In this document: piece after piece, positions 29,720 through 38,371 of the stretch
Layout of the letters: the number at the start of each line of letters is the position of its first letter
Numbering within the stretch: the stretch's first letter is position 1
Source of the DNA: an uncultured Lachnospiraceae bacterium
GTDB lineage: Bacteria > Bacillota > Clostridia > Lachnospirales > Lachnospiraceae
Direction of reading: 5' to 3'
NCBI GenBank assembly: GCA_910578335.1
Contig: CAJTPU010000019.1
Location: 1-64,000, forward strand
Length of the DNA stretch: 64,000 bases
Made by a program: the position numbers and the translations under genes
The notes under the pieces: model-generated
The model's input: the letters and a program-made list of their open reading frames with translations, nothing else
The model's database searches: none
What the model was told of the DNA's origin: nothing

Positions 29720-31021
29720 ATGAGCAATGCCATTCTAACGAACGTATACAACCATTATCTGATGTCGTACGCGCCCAAAAGCACCAGCACCGGCAGATAT
29801 GACACACACAAAAAGAGCGAGCTTCGGGGCATCTACGATTCCATCGTAAAACTAAATAAAGAATCCCCCTGGTACCTTGACACAAAGAGCAGGGATACCC
29901 AGATATTTGCGATTGGCTTAAAGGAAGGTGCACGTGTGCTTCACAATACCATTGCCTCCATTGGCGGTCTGGAAGATACGCAGTCTTTGGACCAGAAGAC
30001 GGCTTATTCCTCTGATGAGGACATTGTATCCGCCAAGTTTACCGGCAATATCGGAAGTGCCGCTCCATCTCCCACACTCTCGCTTACTGTCAACAGACTG
30101 GCTGCTTCTCAGGAAAACATGGGTGCATACCTGACCAATGAGCCGATTGGTCTTGAACCGGATACCTATTCCTTTGATGTTGCCATCAATGATTTGAATT
30201 ATGAGTTTCAATTTAATATAAATGAAGATGATACCAACAAAGATGTACAGGAACGGCTGGTACGTCTGATTAACAATGCCAACCTTGGCATTCGCGCCCG
30301 TCTTGACGAAGGTGACTCCCGCAGTTCCATCCGGCTTACTTCTGCGTCTACCGGACTGGCAGAAGGCAGACAGGAAATCTTTCGTATTTCTGATGAGCAC
30401 ACCAGTAAAACCGCCGGTGTCGTGGAATACTTTGGATTAAACTATGTCTCCCGACAGCCTGCCAACGCTTCTTTCGTCTTAAACGGCGAAGAGCGCACCT
30501 CCTCCTCCAATACGTTTACGGTAGGAAAAATGTTCGAGTTGGAATTAAAGTCAGTAAGCGAACCGGACACTTCCGTTTCTATCGGTCTGAAGACAGATGT
30601 GGAATCTCTCGCCGACAACGTCAACACCTTGATTGGAAGCTACAACAGCTTTGTCTCCGCTGCTGCTTCCTACCGTCAGAGCCAGCATCTGAGCGGGCGG
30701 CTGGCAAACGAAATGGGGCGGCTGGCGCTTCATTACGGCGACGAACTGGAACAGATGGGACTCCACATACAGTCCGACAATACCATTTCCATTGACGAAG
30801 AGAGGCTTTCGGAAAGCGCTTCCGCCGCGGACGGTTCCTTCTCACACGAAGCACTGAAGAGCTTTACCAACGCGCTGCTGCAGAAGACCTCACAGGTTTC
30901 CTTAAATCCCATGAGCTATGTTGACCGCGTTATGGTTGCCTACAAAAATCCGGGACGCAATTTTGCAAGCCCATATATCACCAGCGCTTACAGCGGGATG
31001 ATGTTTAACGGATACTGCTAA
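29720..31021 (+). CDS. fliD: FliD-like flagellar filament cap protein (divergent)
   Basis: 433 residues. The central and C-terminal parts match FliD/hook-associated protein 2: NRLAASQENMGAYLTNE, repeated beta domains with SIRLTSASTGL, and the FliD C-terminal coiled region with SLADNVNTLIGSYNSFV and SSDNTISIDEERL-type segments. The first 60 residues differ from the usual FliD start (GLDTDSIV type) and instead carry a KSELRGIYDSIVKLNKESP helix. The protein caps the filament and guides flagellin polymerisation. Good GGAGG site; followed by a bidirectional terminator. No flagellin gene is in the window. It could be a paralogue capping another fibre. Confidence 0.75.
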   Translation: MSNAILTNVYNHYLMSYAPKSTSTGRYDTHKKSELRGIYDSIVKLNKESPWYLDTKSRDTQIFAIGLKEGARVLHNTIASIGGLEDTQSLDQKTAYSSDEDIVSAKFTGNIGSAAPSPTLSLTVNRLAASQENMGAYLTNEPIGLEPDTYSFDVAINDLNYEFQFNINEDDTNKDVQERLVRLINNANLGIRARLDEGDSRSSIRLTSASTGLAEGRQEIFRISDEHTSKTAGVVEYFGLNYVSRQPANASFVLNGEERTSSSNTFTVGKMFELELKSVSEPDTSVSIGLKTDVESLADNVNTLIGSYNSFVSAAASYRQSQHLSGRLANEMGRLALHYGDELEQMGLHIQSDNTISIDEERLSESASAADGSFSHEALKSFTNALLQKTSQVSLNPMSYVDRVMVAYKNPGRNFASPYITSAYSGMMFNGYC

Positions 31022-31033
31022 TCCACAATATAT

Positions 31034-31083
31034 AAAACGGCTGCCGTCCGTCTCTTTGATGGAGACGAACAGCAGCCGTTTTT
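31034..31083. terminator. Bidirectional terminator between fliD-like gene and lic operon
   Basis: Long imperfect hairpin (AAAACGGCTGC at 31034-31044 with GCAGCCGTTTTT at 31072-31083, inner CGTCTC/GAGACG) flanked by A and T tracts. It serves the converging transcripts. Confidence 0.85.
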
Positions 31084-31588
31084 ATGCCGCCATATGGCAT
31101 ATCCGCAAAACCTCTTCTACTATGCTGCACAGCAGACTCGCATTATGCTCCGCAGCATCTGCCGTTTCCGTTCGTTTCCAGCCCTCCGCTTCCTTCAGGC
31201 AGGGAATCTCCGGATACCGCTCCGACAAATATCGGCAGTATTGCGCGTCGATACAGTAAAAAAACATGGCAATACTCAACTGTTTTTCCAACTGTTTCTC
31301 GTTTGGAAGCGCAGCGTCAAGTAAGAGATGGACTTGCTTGCAGTCAAGCAGATTATAGGCAATACCGCCCGTTAAAGTTCCCTGCTCAAAGCCTGAAAGA
31401 TTAAAGTCCACAAACAAATCCGCTTCGGCTTTTTTGATGTCCTCACGCGTTGCCGCCTTTTCCTCCACTATTATGATATCGGCATCTCCATATTGCTGCT
31501 GCAGCCTTTCCTTTAACAGCTCCACCGTTTTTTTCCTTGTGCCCGAAAATGTATGTGCCATTATGATTTTCAATGTATTCTCTCCCAT
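31082..31588 (-). CDS. Unknown protein at the 3' end of the lic operon
   Basis: About 168 residues from the ATG at 31588 (GGGAG upstream), located just after the licD stop codon; a TTG eight bases past a second GGGAG (giving KIIMAHTFSGTRKKT) is an alternative start. Predicted alternating helix and strand, starting with a beta strand IIMAHTF and ADIIIVEEKAATREDIKKAEADLFVDFNLSGF. I recognise no family. The C-terminus runs into the shared terminator. Being last in a lic operon it may relate to choline or phosphocholine handling, by context only. Confidence 0.65.
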   Translation of the reverse strand: MGENTLKIIMAHTFSGTRKKTVELLKERLQQQYGDADIIIVEEKAATREDIKKAEADLFVDFNLSGFEQGTLTGGIAYNLLDCKQVHLLLDAALPNEKQLEKQLSIAMFFYCIDAQYCRYLSERYPEIPCLKEAEGWKRTETADAAEHNASLLCSIVEEVLRICHMAA

Positions 31589-31589
31589 C

Positions 31590-32543
31590 TTACTCCCGCA
31601 CGTTAAGCCACAATCCTCTTTCATGCAGCATTGCCAGTTCCTTTTTATAGATAGGATATCCATGTGCCTGCGTGTTTTTCTCAAAGACCATATAGTCGCC
31701 ATAATAAGCCCTCAGCACCTTGTCAAAATCGGAAGGTACCGTCAGCATCATATTTTCAAACGATTTATCCGCTGTGCCAAGCCATTCTTTCTGTAAAAAA
31801 AAGTCCCTGCCTTTTATATAATCAGGATACGAGGTCAATAAATCAGCCTCCTCAGAACCATACAGCATACAGATTCTGTCAAACAGTCTGAGAAGCTGGT
31901 TTTCCAAAGATTTACTTCTGTCAAAAGAAATCCTGCAGACCTTCTCCAATTCCACAAGCCCTTCTTCTACCGCCCCCCGCGCTTCCCATATTTCCTCCTG
32001 CGTCGCATCGCGCATATCGGTATACAAATATTTTACCGACGTTACGACGGCATGTACCATCTCCAGCAATGATTTCTGCATTTCGGCTGCCTGCCGGTCA
32101 CGGGGCAAATAGTCCAACGGGAAAACATCCACCCCTGCCACAAACGGACAGCCATGAAAACGGGACAGCCGTTCTTCCGAAATATCTACTGCCAGTTCAT
32201 TCGTAACAATGGAATGATACTGCGTCCACTCCTCTTCCTCATAAATATTGCGCATGTGCCAGCCGGCAGGCAGTTCCTTTCCGGCAATTTGTAAGAATTT
32301 TGTATAATCCTCACGTTTCATTGCAATATCAATATCGTCGTCCCATGGAATAAATCCTTTATGCCGCACTACGCCTATCAGCGTTCCCCAAAAAGCATAA
32401 TAAGTCAGATTATGGTTTTCACAGATTTCAATTATGGTCTGCAGCACTTCCATTTCTGCCGCCCAATAACGTTTCATGGTTTCACTGACCGTAAAACCGC
32501 ATCTGACTTCCTCCTGAAAGTAATTCTCCGGAAATTGTAACAT
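31590..32543 (-). CDS. licD: LicD-family phosphotransferase
   Basis: 317 residues. The LicD signature is clear: Y-x-FWGTLIGVVRHKGFIP region then WDDDIDI with the metal-binding Asp cluster near residue 73. LicD proteins move phosphocholine (or related phospho-alcohols) from CDP-choline to a sugar of a surface glycan. It lies in one operon with choline kinase, cytidylyltransferase and transporter genes, which makes phosphocholine the likely substrate. Paralogous to the N-terminal third of the protein at 50353-52926. ATG start with GAGGAGAAAA upstream. Confidence 0.88.
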   Translation of the reverse strand: MLQFPENYFQEEVRCGFTVSETMKRYWAAEMEVLQTIIEICENHNLTYYAFWGTLIGVVRHKGFIPWDDDIDIAMKREDYTKFLQIAGKELPAGWHMRNIYEEEEWTQYHSIVTNELAVDISEERLSRFHGCPFVAGVDVFPLDYLPRDRQAAEMQKSLLEMVHAVVTSVKYLYTDMRDATQEEIWEARGAVEEGLVELEKVCRISFDRSKSLENQLLRLFDRICMLYGSEEADLLTSYPDYIKGRDFFLQKEWLGTADKSFENMMLTVPSDFDKVLRAYYGDYMVFEKNTQAHGYPIYKKELAMLHERGLWLNVRE

Positions 32544-32556
32544 CTCGTTTTCTCCT

Positions 32557-34071
32557 CTATTCCGATATATAATGTTCCGCGTCCTTAAAAAAGCCCGCTA
32601 CAATCAGCAAAAGAATGATTCCTATTGGAAATGCTGCAATGATGGATACCGACTGCAGACTATACAAAGATTTTTCTGAGAAAACCAATACTATGGGCAG
32701 CAGAATAAACACAACCGCCCAGAATGTGCGGATTCTCTTGTCCGGTTCTTCCCCTATGGGAAGCCGCTTACAGGAGTAGCATGACACCACCATCGTGATA
32801 GAATCAAAAGTTGTCGCATAAAAAGCAATCATCGTCACTGCCAAAAGAAGCAATGCGATTTTGCTGAATGGCAAGGTATCAAAAATTTTCAAAATTGCTT
32901 CCGCATAACTTCCACCTGCGGCAATAAAGCCGGAGATATCCACACCATGCTTCATTTCCTGCGCCAGACCGTAATTTCCCAAAACAATAAAAGAAGTAAA
33001 GGTTCCCAAAAGTCCCCAGCCATATCCGCCAAGTATCGTGTTTTTTATGGTGCGCCCTTTACTAATCAATCCAATAAAGAACGGCGTTGCCACACACCAG
33101 ACCATCCAGTAGGACCAGTAATAAATAGTCCAGTTCTGCGGAAAGGAATTTTCACGCAATGGGTCCATCCATGTGGACATAACCGGAAAATTCTGAATCA
33201 AATTGCCAAGCGCCGACAATCCGGTCTCCAAAATATAAACCGCTTCCCTGCCGGCAAAAAGAAAGTACAATAACAGAGCAAAAAACAAACCGGCACAACA
33301 GGACGCCAGCTTTGCGATTCCTTTCATGCCAAACCATACTGTCAAAGTATACACTACTGCAATCAAAAGCAGCAGCAGGATAGTCATAGCCGTCCCATCC
33401 CGAAAGCCGAACACACGGCTGATTGCGGCAGAAAGAAGCGGCGTGGCAAGCGAAAAAGTAGTTGCCGTGCCCGCAATCAACGCAAAAATAGCAACCAAAT
33501 CTATCAGCCTTCCCCAGCCCTTGTCCGTCTTACTGCCCAATATGGGGCGGCATGCCTCGGAAAATTTCTGCTTATCCCGCTTTCTGACATGGAGCATAAA
33601 TCCAAAGGCAACGGCAAGAATAATATAAAAGCCCCACGCAATAGGTCCCCAATGAAACAGCGGATAGGTAGACGCCCATTTTTGGATACCACCCAAATCC
33701 GCAATATAAACTTCATTCGCATACAGCGCCCATTCACACAGAGAATAAAACAGGATATCTGCCGCCATGGTGGAAGTGAAAATCATAGCGCCCCACCTGA
33801 AAGAAGAATACTGCGGCTTTTCTGTATCCCCAAGCCTTATCTTTCCATACTTGGAAAATGCAATATACAACGTACAGGAAAAAACACCGATTCCCAGCAG
33901 CGCATAGTAGATTCCTCCCTCATTGCCAAGAATCCCTCTGACCTGCTGCAGAAAACGTTCCGCCTGTTCCGGCAGCAGCATAAACAGCGCGCATAACAAA
34001 ACAACCCCAATAAACGGGACAACCGTGGAAAACCAGTCAATTTTTCCTTTCAGATGTTTGAGGCTTTTCAT
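32557..34071 (-). CDS. BCCT-family choline/betaine transporter
   Basis: 504 residues, about twelve membrane segments. The BCCT signature with its aromatic substrate box is visible as WTIYYWSYWMVW near residue 315, and AWGFYIILAVAFGFM in the central part. The family takes up choline, carnitine or betaine with Na+ or H+. Placement between licC and licD indicates choline uptake for phosphocholine decoration, replacing the LicB permease (different superfamily) of pneumococcal lic loci. ATG start with AAGGAGAAAG; 14 bp after licC. Confidence 0.92.
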   Translation of the reverse strand: MKSLKHLKGKIDWFSTVVPFIGVVLLCALFMLLPEQAERFLQQVRGILGNEGGIYYALLGIGVFSCTLYIAFSKYGKIRLGDTEKPQYSSFRWGAMIFTSTMAADILFYSLCEWALYANEVYIADLGGIQKWASTYPLFHWGPIAWGFYIILAVAFGFMLHVRKRDKQKFSEACRPILGSKTDKGWGRLIDLVAIFALIAGTATTFSLATPLLSAAISRVFGFRDGTAMTILLLLLIAVVYTLTVWFGMKGIAKLASCCAGLFFALLLYFLFAGREAVYILETGLSALGNLIQNFPVMSTWMDPLRENSFPQNWTIYYWSYWMVWCVATPFFIGLISKGRTIKNTILGGYGWGLLGTFTSFIVLGNYGLAQEMKHGVDISGFIAAGGSYAEAILKIFDTLPFSKIALLLLAVTMIAFYATTFDSITMVVSCYSCKRLPIGEEPDKRIRTFWAVVFILLPIVLVFSEKSLYSLQSVSIIAAFPIGIILLLIVAGFFKDAEHYISE

Positions 34072-34085
34072 TCTGCGCTTTCTCC

Positions 34086-34793
34086 TTACATGTCATAATG
34101 CCGATATGTTTCATCAAACTGTTTTAAATCCTCCAGCGAATCAAATTCATAAATCTGATTCCGCGGATAACGTCTTATTTTCATCTTTAACTGCGGAAGA
34201 TGTTCCATGTATATGTGCTCCCACAGCTTGTTCTTCGTGCCCTCTTCTCCATATACCCTTTCCAGAATAGTCATAAACTTCCTGCTAAAATCCACACTCC
34301 AAAAAGCATGCCCCATCATATACCACTGCTTTTGTCCGCCGATTGTAACGCCTGTGATTTGTCCTTCCTCATCTGTCTGCAGGCACCACTCGTCCGTTTT
34401 TCCTTCCGAAAAAACGGCTGCATAATAAGATTCCTCCACTTCCCGCTCAAAGGGATTTTCCATAAAATAATTATCTGCGGAACAAATGTATGTGTTTTTC
34501 AGATAATTTCGCGCCGCCCAAATGGAAGAATGGTTGTTGCATGTCAGAAACTCCGTGTTTTCAACAAGAATTATATCATATTTTTCCTTTAAATAGTAGA
34601 ATTGTTCTTTTTTATATCCGACAACCACTACAATTTCCCTGATTCCGGCTTCCTGTAACTGGTGTATCTGTCTTTCTATTAAAATTTCGCCGCGCACTTC
34701 AAACAATGCCTTTGGCTTTTCATAAGAAAGCGGCGCCAGACGGCTGGACAGCCCTGCCGCCATAATTACCGCATTGTCTACAAAATACCCCAT
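34086..34793 (-). CDS. licC: CTP:phosphocholine cytidylyltransferase
   Basis: 235 residues. Nucleotidyltransferase fold with AAGLSSRLAPL near residue 12, KPKAL, VVVVGYKKEQFYYLKEKY and the Asp of SADNYF. All follow the pneumococcal LicC pattern, including the NxYE(F/I)DS motif near the C-terminus (NQIYEFDS). Makes CDP-choline from CTP and phosphocholine. Overlaps the end of licA by 16 bp, so translation is coupled. Confidence 0.92.
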   Translation of the reverse strand: MGYFVDNAVIMAAGLSSRLAPLSYEKPKALFEVRGEILIERQIHQLQEAGIREIVVVVGYKKEQFYYLKEKYDIILVENTEFLTCNNHSSIWAARNYLKNTYICSADNYFMENPFEREVEESYYAAVFSEGKTDEWCLQTDEEGQITGVTIGGQKQWYMMGHAFWSVDFSRKFMTILERVYGEEGTKNKLWEHIYMEHLPQLKMKIRRYPRNQIYEFDSLEDLKQFDETYRHYDM

Positions 34794-35707
34794 TTTTCTT
34801 TTTCCTCCCCCAAGGCATCGGACACCACCTTGCAGTAATCTCCTGCAAATCGGTACTGCCTTGACGCATACGCATCAAAATGCACACCCAGACTCTGCTT
34901 ATATTCGCACCAGTTACTCCACAAAAGACCGCACGCCGCCACATAACAATAAATTTTAATGCGGATTTCCTCCGAACATTCCCCTTCGAAATAAAACCCT
35001 ATCAAATCGTCCATCTGCTCCTTTGTATAACCTGCATAAATGCCAAACATGGCTATATCCACATGCGGGTCCTGCATTCCCGCATATTCCCAATCAATTA
35101 AGTAAACTGCTTCCCTATCCGATTCCTTTTTATGAAACAAAAAATTATCAGGAACTGCGTCAATATGTGTTAAAGTCTTATGGGAAACATGTGCATCCAT
35201 ATAATTTTTCAGGGAAAACACTCTGCTTTTTCTATCCGCATAATCCGGATGCCGTGACTTCCGGCTCCCCCACAAGGATTCGTAAAAATCAATCTGTTGA
35301 AAAATAGAAAACTCATGGTTGACGTACAAGTTCATTGCATGAAATTTTTTCAGAATATCCATGCAGCTTTTAACATCTTCCGCACTCTTTGGATTGCACA
35401 CTCTGGACGGTTCCAAATATTCTGTAATTTTATACCCACTGTCAGGGTCTATGTACAGGCAGTTATCTCCAATTCCTCTGCCACGGATAATCTGATAGAC
35501 CTCCGCCTCTGCCTTTCGATTGATAAGCCGCTCCGTTCCTTCTCCCGGAACCCGTATCATATACTTTTTCCCTGCGCATTGAAACAGAAAGGAACGGTTT
35601 GTCATTCCCTTTTTAATCACGGAGAGTTCTCTGATTTCCTCTGTTTTTACCTGTAACACATTTGCAATCAACGCATACATATCCTGCTGTGTTTTCTTAT
35701 CTTCCAC
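34778..35707 (-). CDS. licA: Choline kinase
   Basis: 309 residues from a GTG at 35707 with GGGGGG upstream (the ATG of the longer frame lacks a site). Aminoglycoside phosphotransferase/choline kinase fold: Brenner motif HIDAVPDN near 181 and IDWEYAG near 207, the DxEYA-type sequence typical of choline and ethanolamine kinases. Phosphorylates choline imported by the BCCT protein. First gene of licA-licC-BCCT-licD. Confidence 0.9.
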   Translation of the reverse strand: MEDKKTQQDMYALIANVLQVKTEEIRELSVIKKGMTNRSFLFQCAGKKYMIRVPGEGTERLINRKAEAEVYQIIRGRGIGDNCLYIDPDSGYKITEYLEPSRVCNPKSAEDVKSCMDILKKFHAMNLYVNHEFSIFQQIDFYESLWGSRKSRHPDYADRKSRVFSLKNYMDAHVSHKTLTHIDAVPDNFLFHKKESDREAVYLIDWEYAGMQDPHVDIAMFGIYAGYTKEQMDDLIGFYFEGECSEEIRIKIYCYVAACGLLWSNWCEYKQSLGVHFDAYASRQYRFAGDYCKVVSDALGEEKEKWGIL

Positions 35708-35739
35708 TCTGTTTCCTCCCCCCTGCCACAACAAACAAA

Positions 35740-35765
35740 GAGACTAACCCTACCGGATTAGTCTC
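35740..35765 (-). terminator. Terminator between glf and licA
   Basis: Minus-strand 8-bp stem GAGACTAA/TTAGTCTC (35758-35765 with 35740-35747) with a 10-nt loop, then TTTGTTTGTT. Transcription of licA must read through or start from a promoter I could not place. Confidence 0.7.
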
Positions 35766-35773
35766 CGCTTCCT

Positions 35774-36895
35774 TTACCGCAGCTCTGTCTGTACCATATC
35801 GAGCGCGGCTGCAATCACCTTATCCATATCGTAATAGCTGTATTGCCCCAGCCTGCCTCCAAACAATACATTCTTTTCTTTTTGGGCAAGCGCGGCATAC
35901 CTCGCATAAAGCGCATTATTCTGCTCGTTGTTGATAGGATAGTACGGCTCATCTCCGCGCTTCCACTCCGCAGGATACTCCTTGGTAATCACCGTATCCG
36001 GCTGCGTGCCAAACTCAAAATGCTTATGCTCGATGATACGCGTATACGGAACCTCCCGTTCCGTATAATTAACCACCGCATTTCCCTGATAGTTGTCACA
36101 GCCGGTAAGCAGTTCCTCCTCAAAACGCAAGGAACGGTACTGCAGCTCTCCAAAGGAATAATCAAAATATTCGTCTATCATACCGGTGTATAATACCTTT
36201 CCAAAGGTATCCGCCTCTGCGCCGCGTCCGGCGTTTTCTTTTTGAAAATCCTTATAAGCAATGCCGAGACGAACGGGGATATCTCCCAGTATCTTTTCTA
36301 CAAGCTTTGTGTAACCGCCCTTGGGAATTCCCTGATAAGGGTCCGTGAAATAGTTGTTGTCATACACAAACCGAAGAGGCAGCCTTTTAATAATGAAAGC
36401 CGGCAGCTCTCTGCAGTCACGTCCCCACTGTTTTTCCGTGTACCCCTTTATCAGCTTCTCATAGACGTCCGTGCCGACCAGCGATAATGCCTGTTCTTCC
36501 AGGTTCTGCGGCTCCACGATATGCAGCCCGTCAATCTGCTCTGCTATTTTTGCCTTCGCCTCCGCCGGCGTTTTCACACCCCACATCTTACTGAAGGTGT
36601 TCATATTAAAGGGCAAATTATATAACTGCTCCTTATAGACAGCCACCGGTGAATTAATATAATGATTGAACTCGGCAAACTGCTGTATATACTCCCATAC
36701 CCTTTTGTTTGCGGTATGAAAAATGTGGGCTCCATACTTATGAACCTGAATACCCGCTCTTTCTTCTGTATATACATTGCCTGCAACCACGTTTCGCCTG
36801 TCTATTACGAAACAGCTTTTGCCCGCCTTTTGCATCTCCCGGGCAAACACCGCTCCAAACAGCCCTGCGCCGACAATCAGATAATCATACTTCAT
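35774..36895 (-). CDS. glf: UDP-galactopyranose mutase
   Basis: 373 residues from the ATG at 36895 (GGAGGT with correct spacing). FAD-binding Rossmann motif IVGAGLFGA at about 6-14. RRNVVAGNVYTE region, KHGAHIFHT-like KYGAHIFHT near 58, and the C-terminal YYPINNEQN and GRLGQYSYYDMD motifs fit the family. Converts UDP-galactopyranose to UDP-galactofuranose, so the surface glycan probably contains Galf. Preceded by an XRE regulator gene 31 bp upstream in the same unit; followed by a terminator. Confidence 0.96.
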   Translation of the reverse strand: MKYDYLIVGAGLFGAVFAREMQKAGKSCFVIDRRNVVAGNVYTEERAGIQVHKYGAHIFHTANKRVWEYIQQFAEFNHYINSPVAVYKEQLYNLPFNMNTFSKMWGVKTPAEAKAKIAEQIDGLHIVEPQNLEEQALSLVGTDVYEKLIKGYTEKQWGRDCRELPAFIIKRLPLRFVYDNNYFTDPYQGIPKGGYTKLVEKILGDIPVRLGIAYKDFQKENAGRGAEADTFGKVLYTGMIDEYFDYSFGELQYRSLRFEEELLTGCDNYQGNAVVNYTEREVPYTRIIEHKHFEFGTQPDTVITKEYPAEWKRGDEPYYPINNEQNNALYARYAALAQKEKNVLFGGRLGQYSYYDMDKVIAAALDMVQTELR

Positions 36896-36926
36896 GGAAA
36901 CCTCCACGCTGCCATTTCATGCCTGC

Positions 36927-37277
36927 TTATTTGGACTTTCTGGACTTTGCCTTATACTTGTCAATCTGCACAAAATCATCCATCAGCTCTAAAATCTTGT
37001 CCCTGCCGTTCTGATTCAGCTTTACATAATACTGCATAACACGGTTCTCCAAAAGCTGTGCTCCCAAAGAAGTATCTCTTTCCAAAGAACTGAAGTCAAC
37101 CGGATTCAAACTCAGCTTATCACACATTCTGATAACCGTGCCATAAGCCATACCGTCTATACCACGCTCCAGCGCCGTCACAAGCGTGCTGTAGGGAATT
37201 CCCATCTCCAGTGCGAACTGCCTTACGCTTCTATACTGCCTCAATATTTCTTTTTTTAATATTTCTGCTTTTGTCAT
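36927..37277 (-). CDS. XRE-type regulator 1
   Basis: 116 residues. Helix-turn-helix at about 14-60 (VRQFALEMGIPYSTLVTALERGIDGMAYGTV), followed by a helical domain and Lys-rich tail. Paralogous to the protein at 38372-38752, sharing the unusual GIDGMA block right after the recognition helix. Directly upstream of glf with a 12-bp palindrome inside its own promoter, so probably an autorepressor controlling glf. Start codon ATG with GGGAGG upstream. Confidence 0.85.
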   Translation of the reverse strand: MTKAEILKKEILRQYRSVRQFALEMGIPYSTLVTALERGIDGMAYGTVIRMCDKLSLNPVDFSSLERDTSLGAQLLENRVMQYYVKLNQNGRDKILELMDDFVQIDKYKAKSRKSK

Positions 37278-37310
37278 ATAAAACCTCCCTTAAAATTGTG
37301 GCATAAGGAT

Positions 37311-37339
37311 AGTTTACGGTATACCGTCTTTTTTTTCAA
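37311..37339 (-). promoter_or_regulatory. Promoter with palindromic operator for XRE regulator 1 and glf
   Basis: Minus strand TTGAAA, 17-bp spacer, TAAACT. The perfect palindrome ACGGTATACCGT (37316-37327) fills the promoter spacer next to the -10, an effective repressor site. Confidence 0.6.
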
Positions 37340-37391
37340 GAGTAGGTTTCAAATTCATCAAAAATTAAGGTTTTGTTTAGAATTTGATAAT

Positions 37392-38348
37392 TTAATACTT
37401 TTCTGCCGTCTTATGGCATATATTTCCATCTATCTGCGCAGAAAAATACCTCCCCATATCCGCCAGCAGCCGCAGTACAGAAGGGTGCAGCTCTTTGGGA
37501 AAACTCTCCATACAGCGGAAGGTCTCAAAGTTTATGACGCCCTCATATTTTATCTCGCGCAGCCCGCGCAAAAAGCCCTCCCAGTCCGTAGCTGCCGGAT
37601 TCCAGCTTCGCGCAAAGGTATACGGCATGGTATGCAAATCGCTCACACCGTCGTTGTCATGAAGGTGAAGAATTTTCAGCCTGTCCCCCAGTGCAAGCAC
37701 GGACTGGTACAGGTTCTTGCCCAGTATATTGGCATGACCCACATCAAAGCAGAATCCAAAAAGCGCCTCCCCTGCAATCCCATTCAGTTCATCTATCCAT
37801 GCCGCCGCTTCCACAAAATCGGAACATGCGCCCTCTGTCAGATGTGCCTTCTGGTCGACAAACATATTTTCCAGACAGATGACAATTCCGTTCTTCTTTG
37901 CCATCGGAATCAGCTCCTGATACATTTCCATATTAAAATCATGCTCTTCCTTTTTGCTGCACTCATACGCCAGTGTCACCGGATGCACCACCAGATACCT
38001 GCCTCCCATACGGGCACAGATGTCCATGCAGTTCTTCGTGATACGAAGCATCTTTGCATTCACCTCATCCAGCCCTTTTTGTCTTAAAGGAAAAGGCGCA
38101 TGCATCTGCTCAAAGACAAGACCGCATTCCGCCGCCGCTCTTTTATGGATTTTAAAATCCTCCCAGACCGCTTCCACCTGCCGGTCCAGCACCGCATTTA
38201 TCTCTCCCCGCTCTACCATAGTACAGTGGAGATACTCATCAAAGTTAAAATCCACACAGTCAAAACCGGCTTCTTTTATCCTCCGGTAGCCGGCTTCTAT
38301 ATCTCCTTGCAGGATACTCCCTGTGGATTGTATTCCTATTTTGTGCAT
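37392..38348 (-). CDS. TIM-barrel sugar phosphate isomerase/epimerase-like protein
   Basis: 318 residues, AP-endonuclease 2-like TIM barrel. Metal-site candidates are Glu in ICLENMF, Asp and His in CFDVGHANI, His in LKILHLHDN and Glu in GVINFETF. This set is typical of xylose-isomerase-like sugar isomerases and epimerases; the substrate cannot be told. It follows XRE regulator 2 by 23 bp, as glf follows XRE regulator 1. Probably supplies a sugar for the glycan or has a catabolic role. Confidence 0.8.
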   Translation of the reverse strand: MHKIGIQSTGSILQGDIEAGYRRIKEAGFDCVDFNFDEYLHCTMVERGEINAVLDRQVEAVWEDFKIHKRAAAECGLVFEQMHAPFPLRQKGLDEVNAKMLRITKNCMDICARMGGRYLVVHPVTLAYECSKKEEHDFNMEMYQELIPMAKKNGIVICLENMFVDQKAHLTEGACSDFVEAAAWIDELNGIAGEALFGFCFDVGHANILGKNLYQSVLALGDRLKILHLHDNDGVSDLHTMPYTFARSWNPAATDWEGFLRGLREIKYEGVINFETFRCMESFPKELHPSVLRLLADMGRYFSAQIDGNICHKTAEKY

Positions 38349-38371
38349 AATACTCCTTTCTGCGCCATTGT

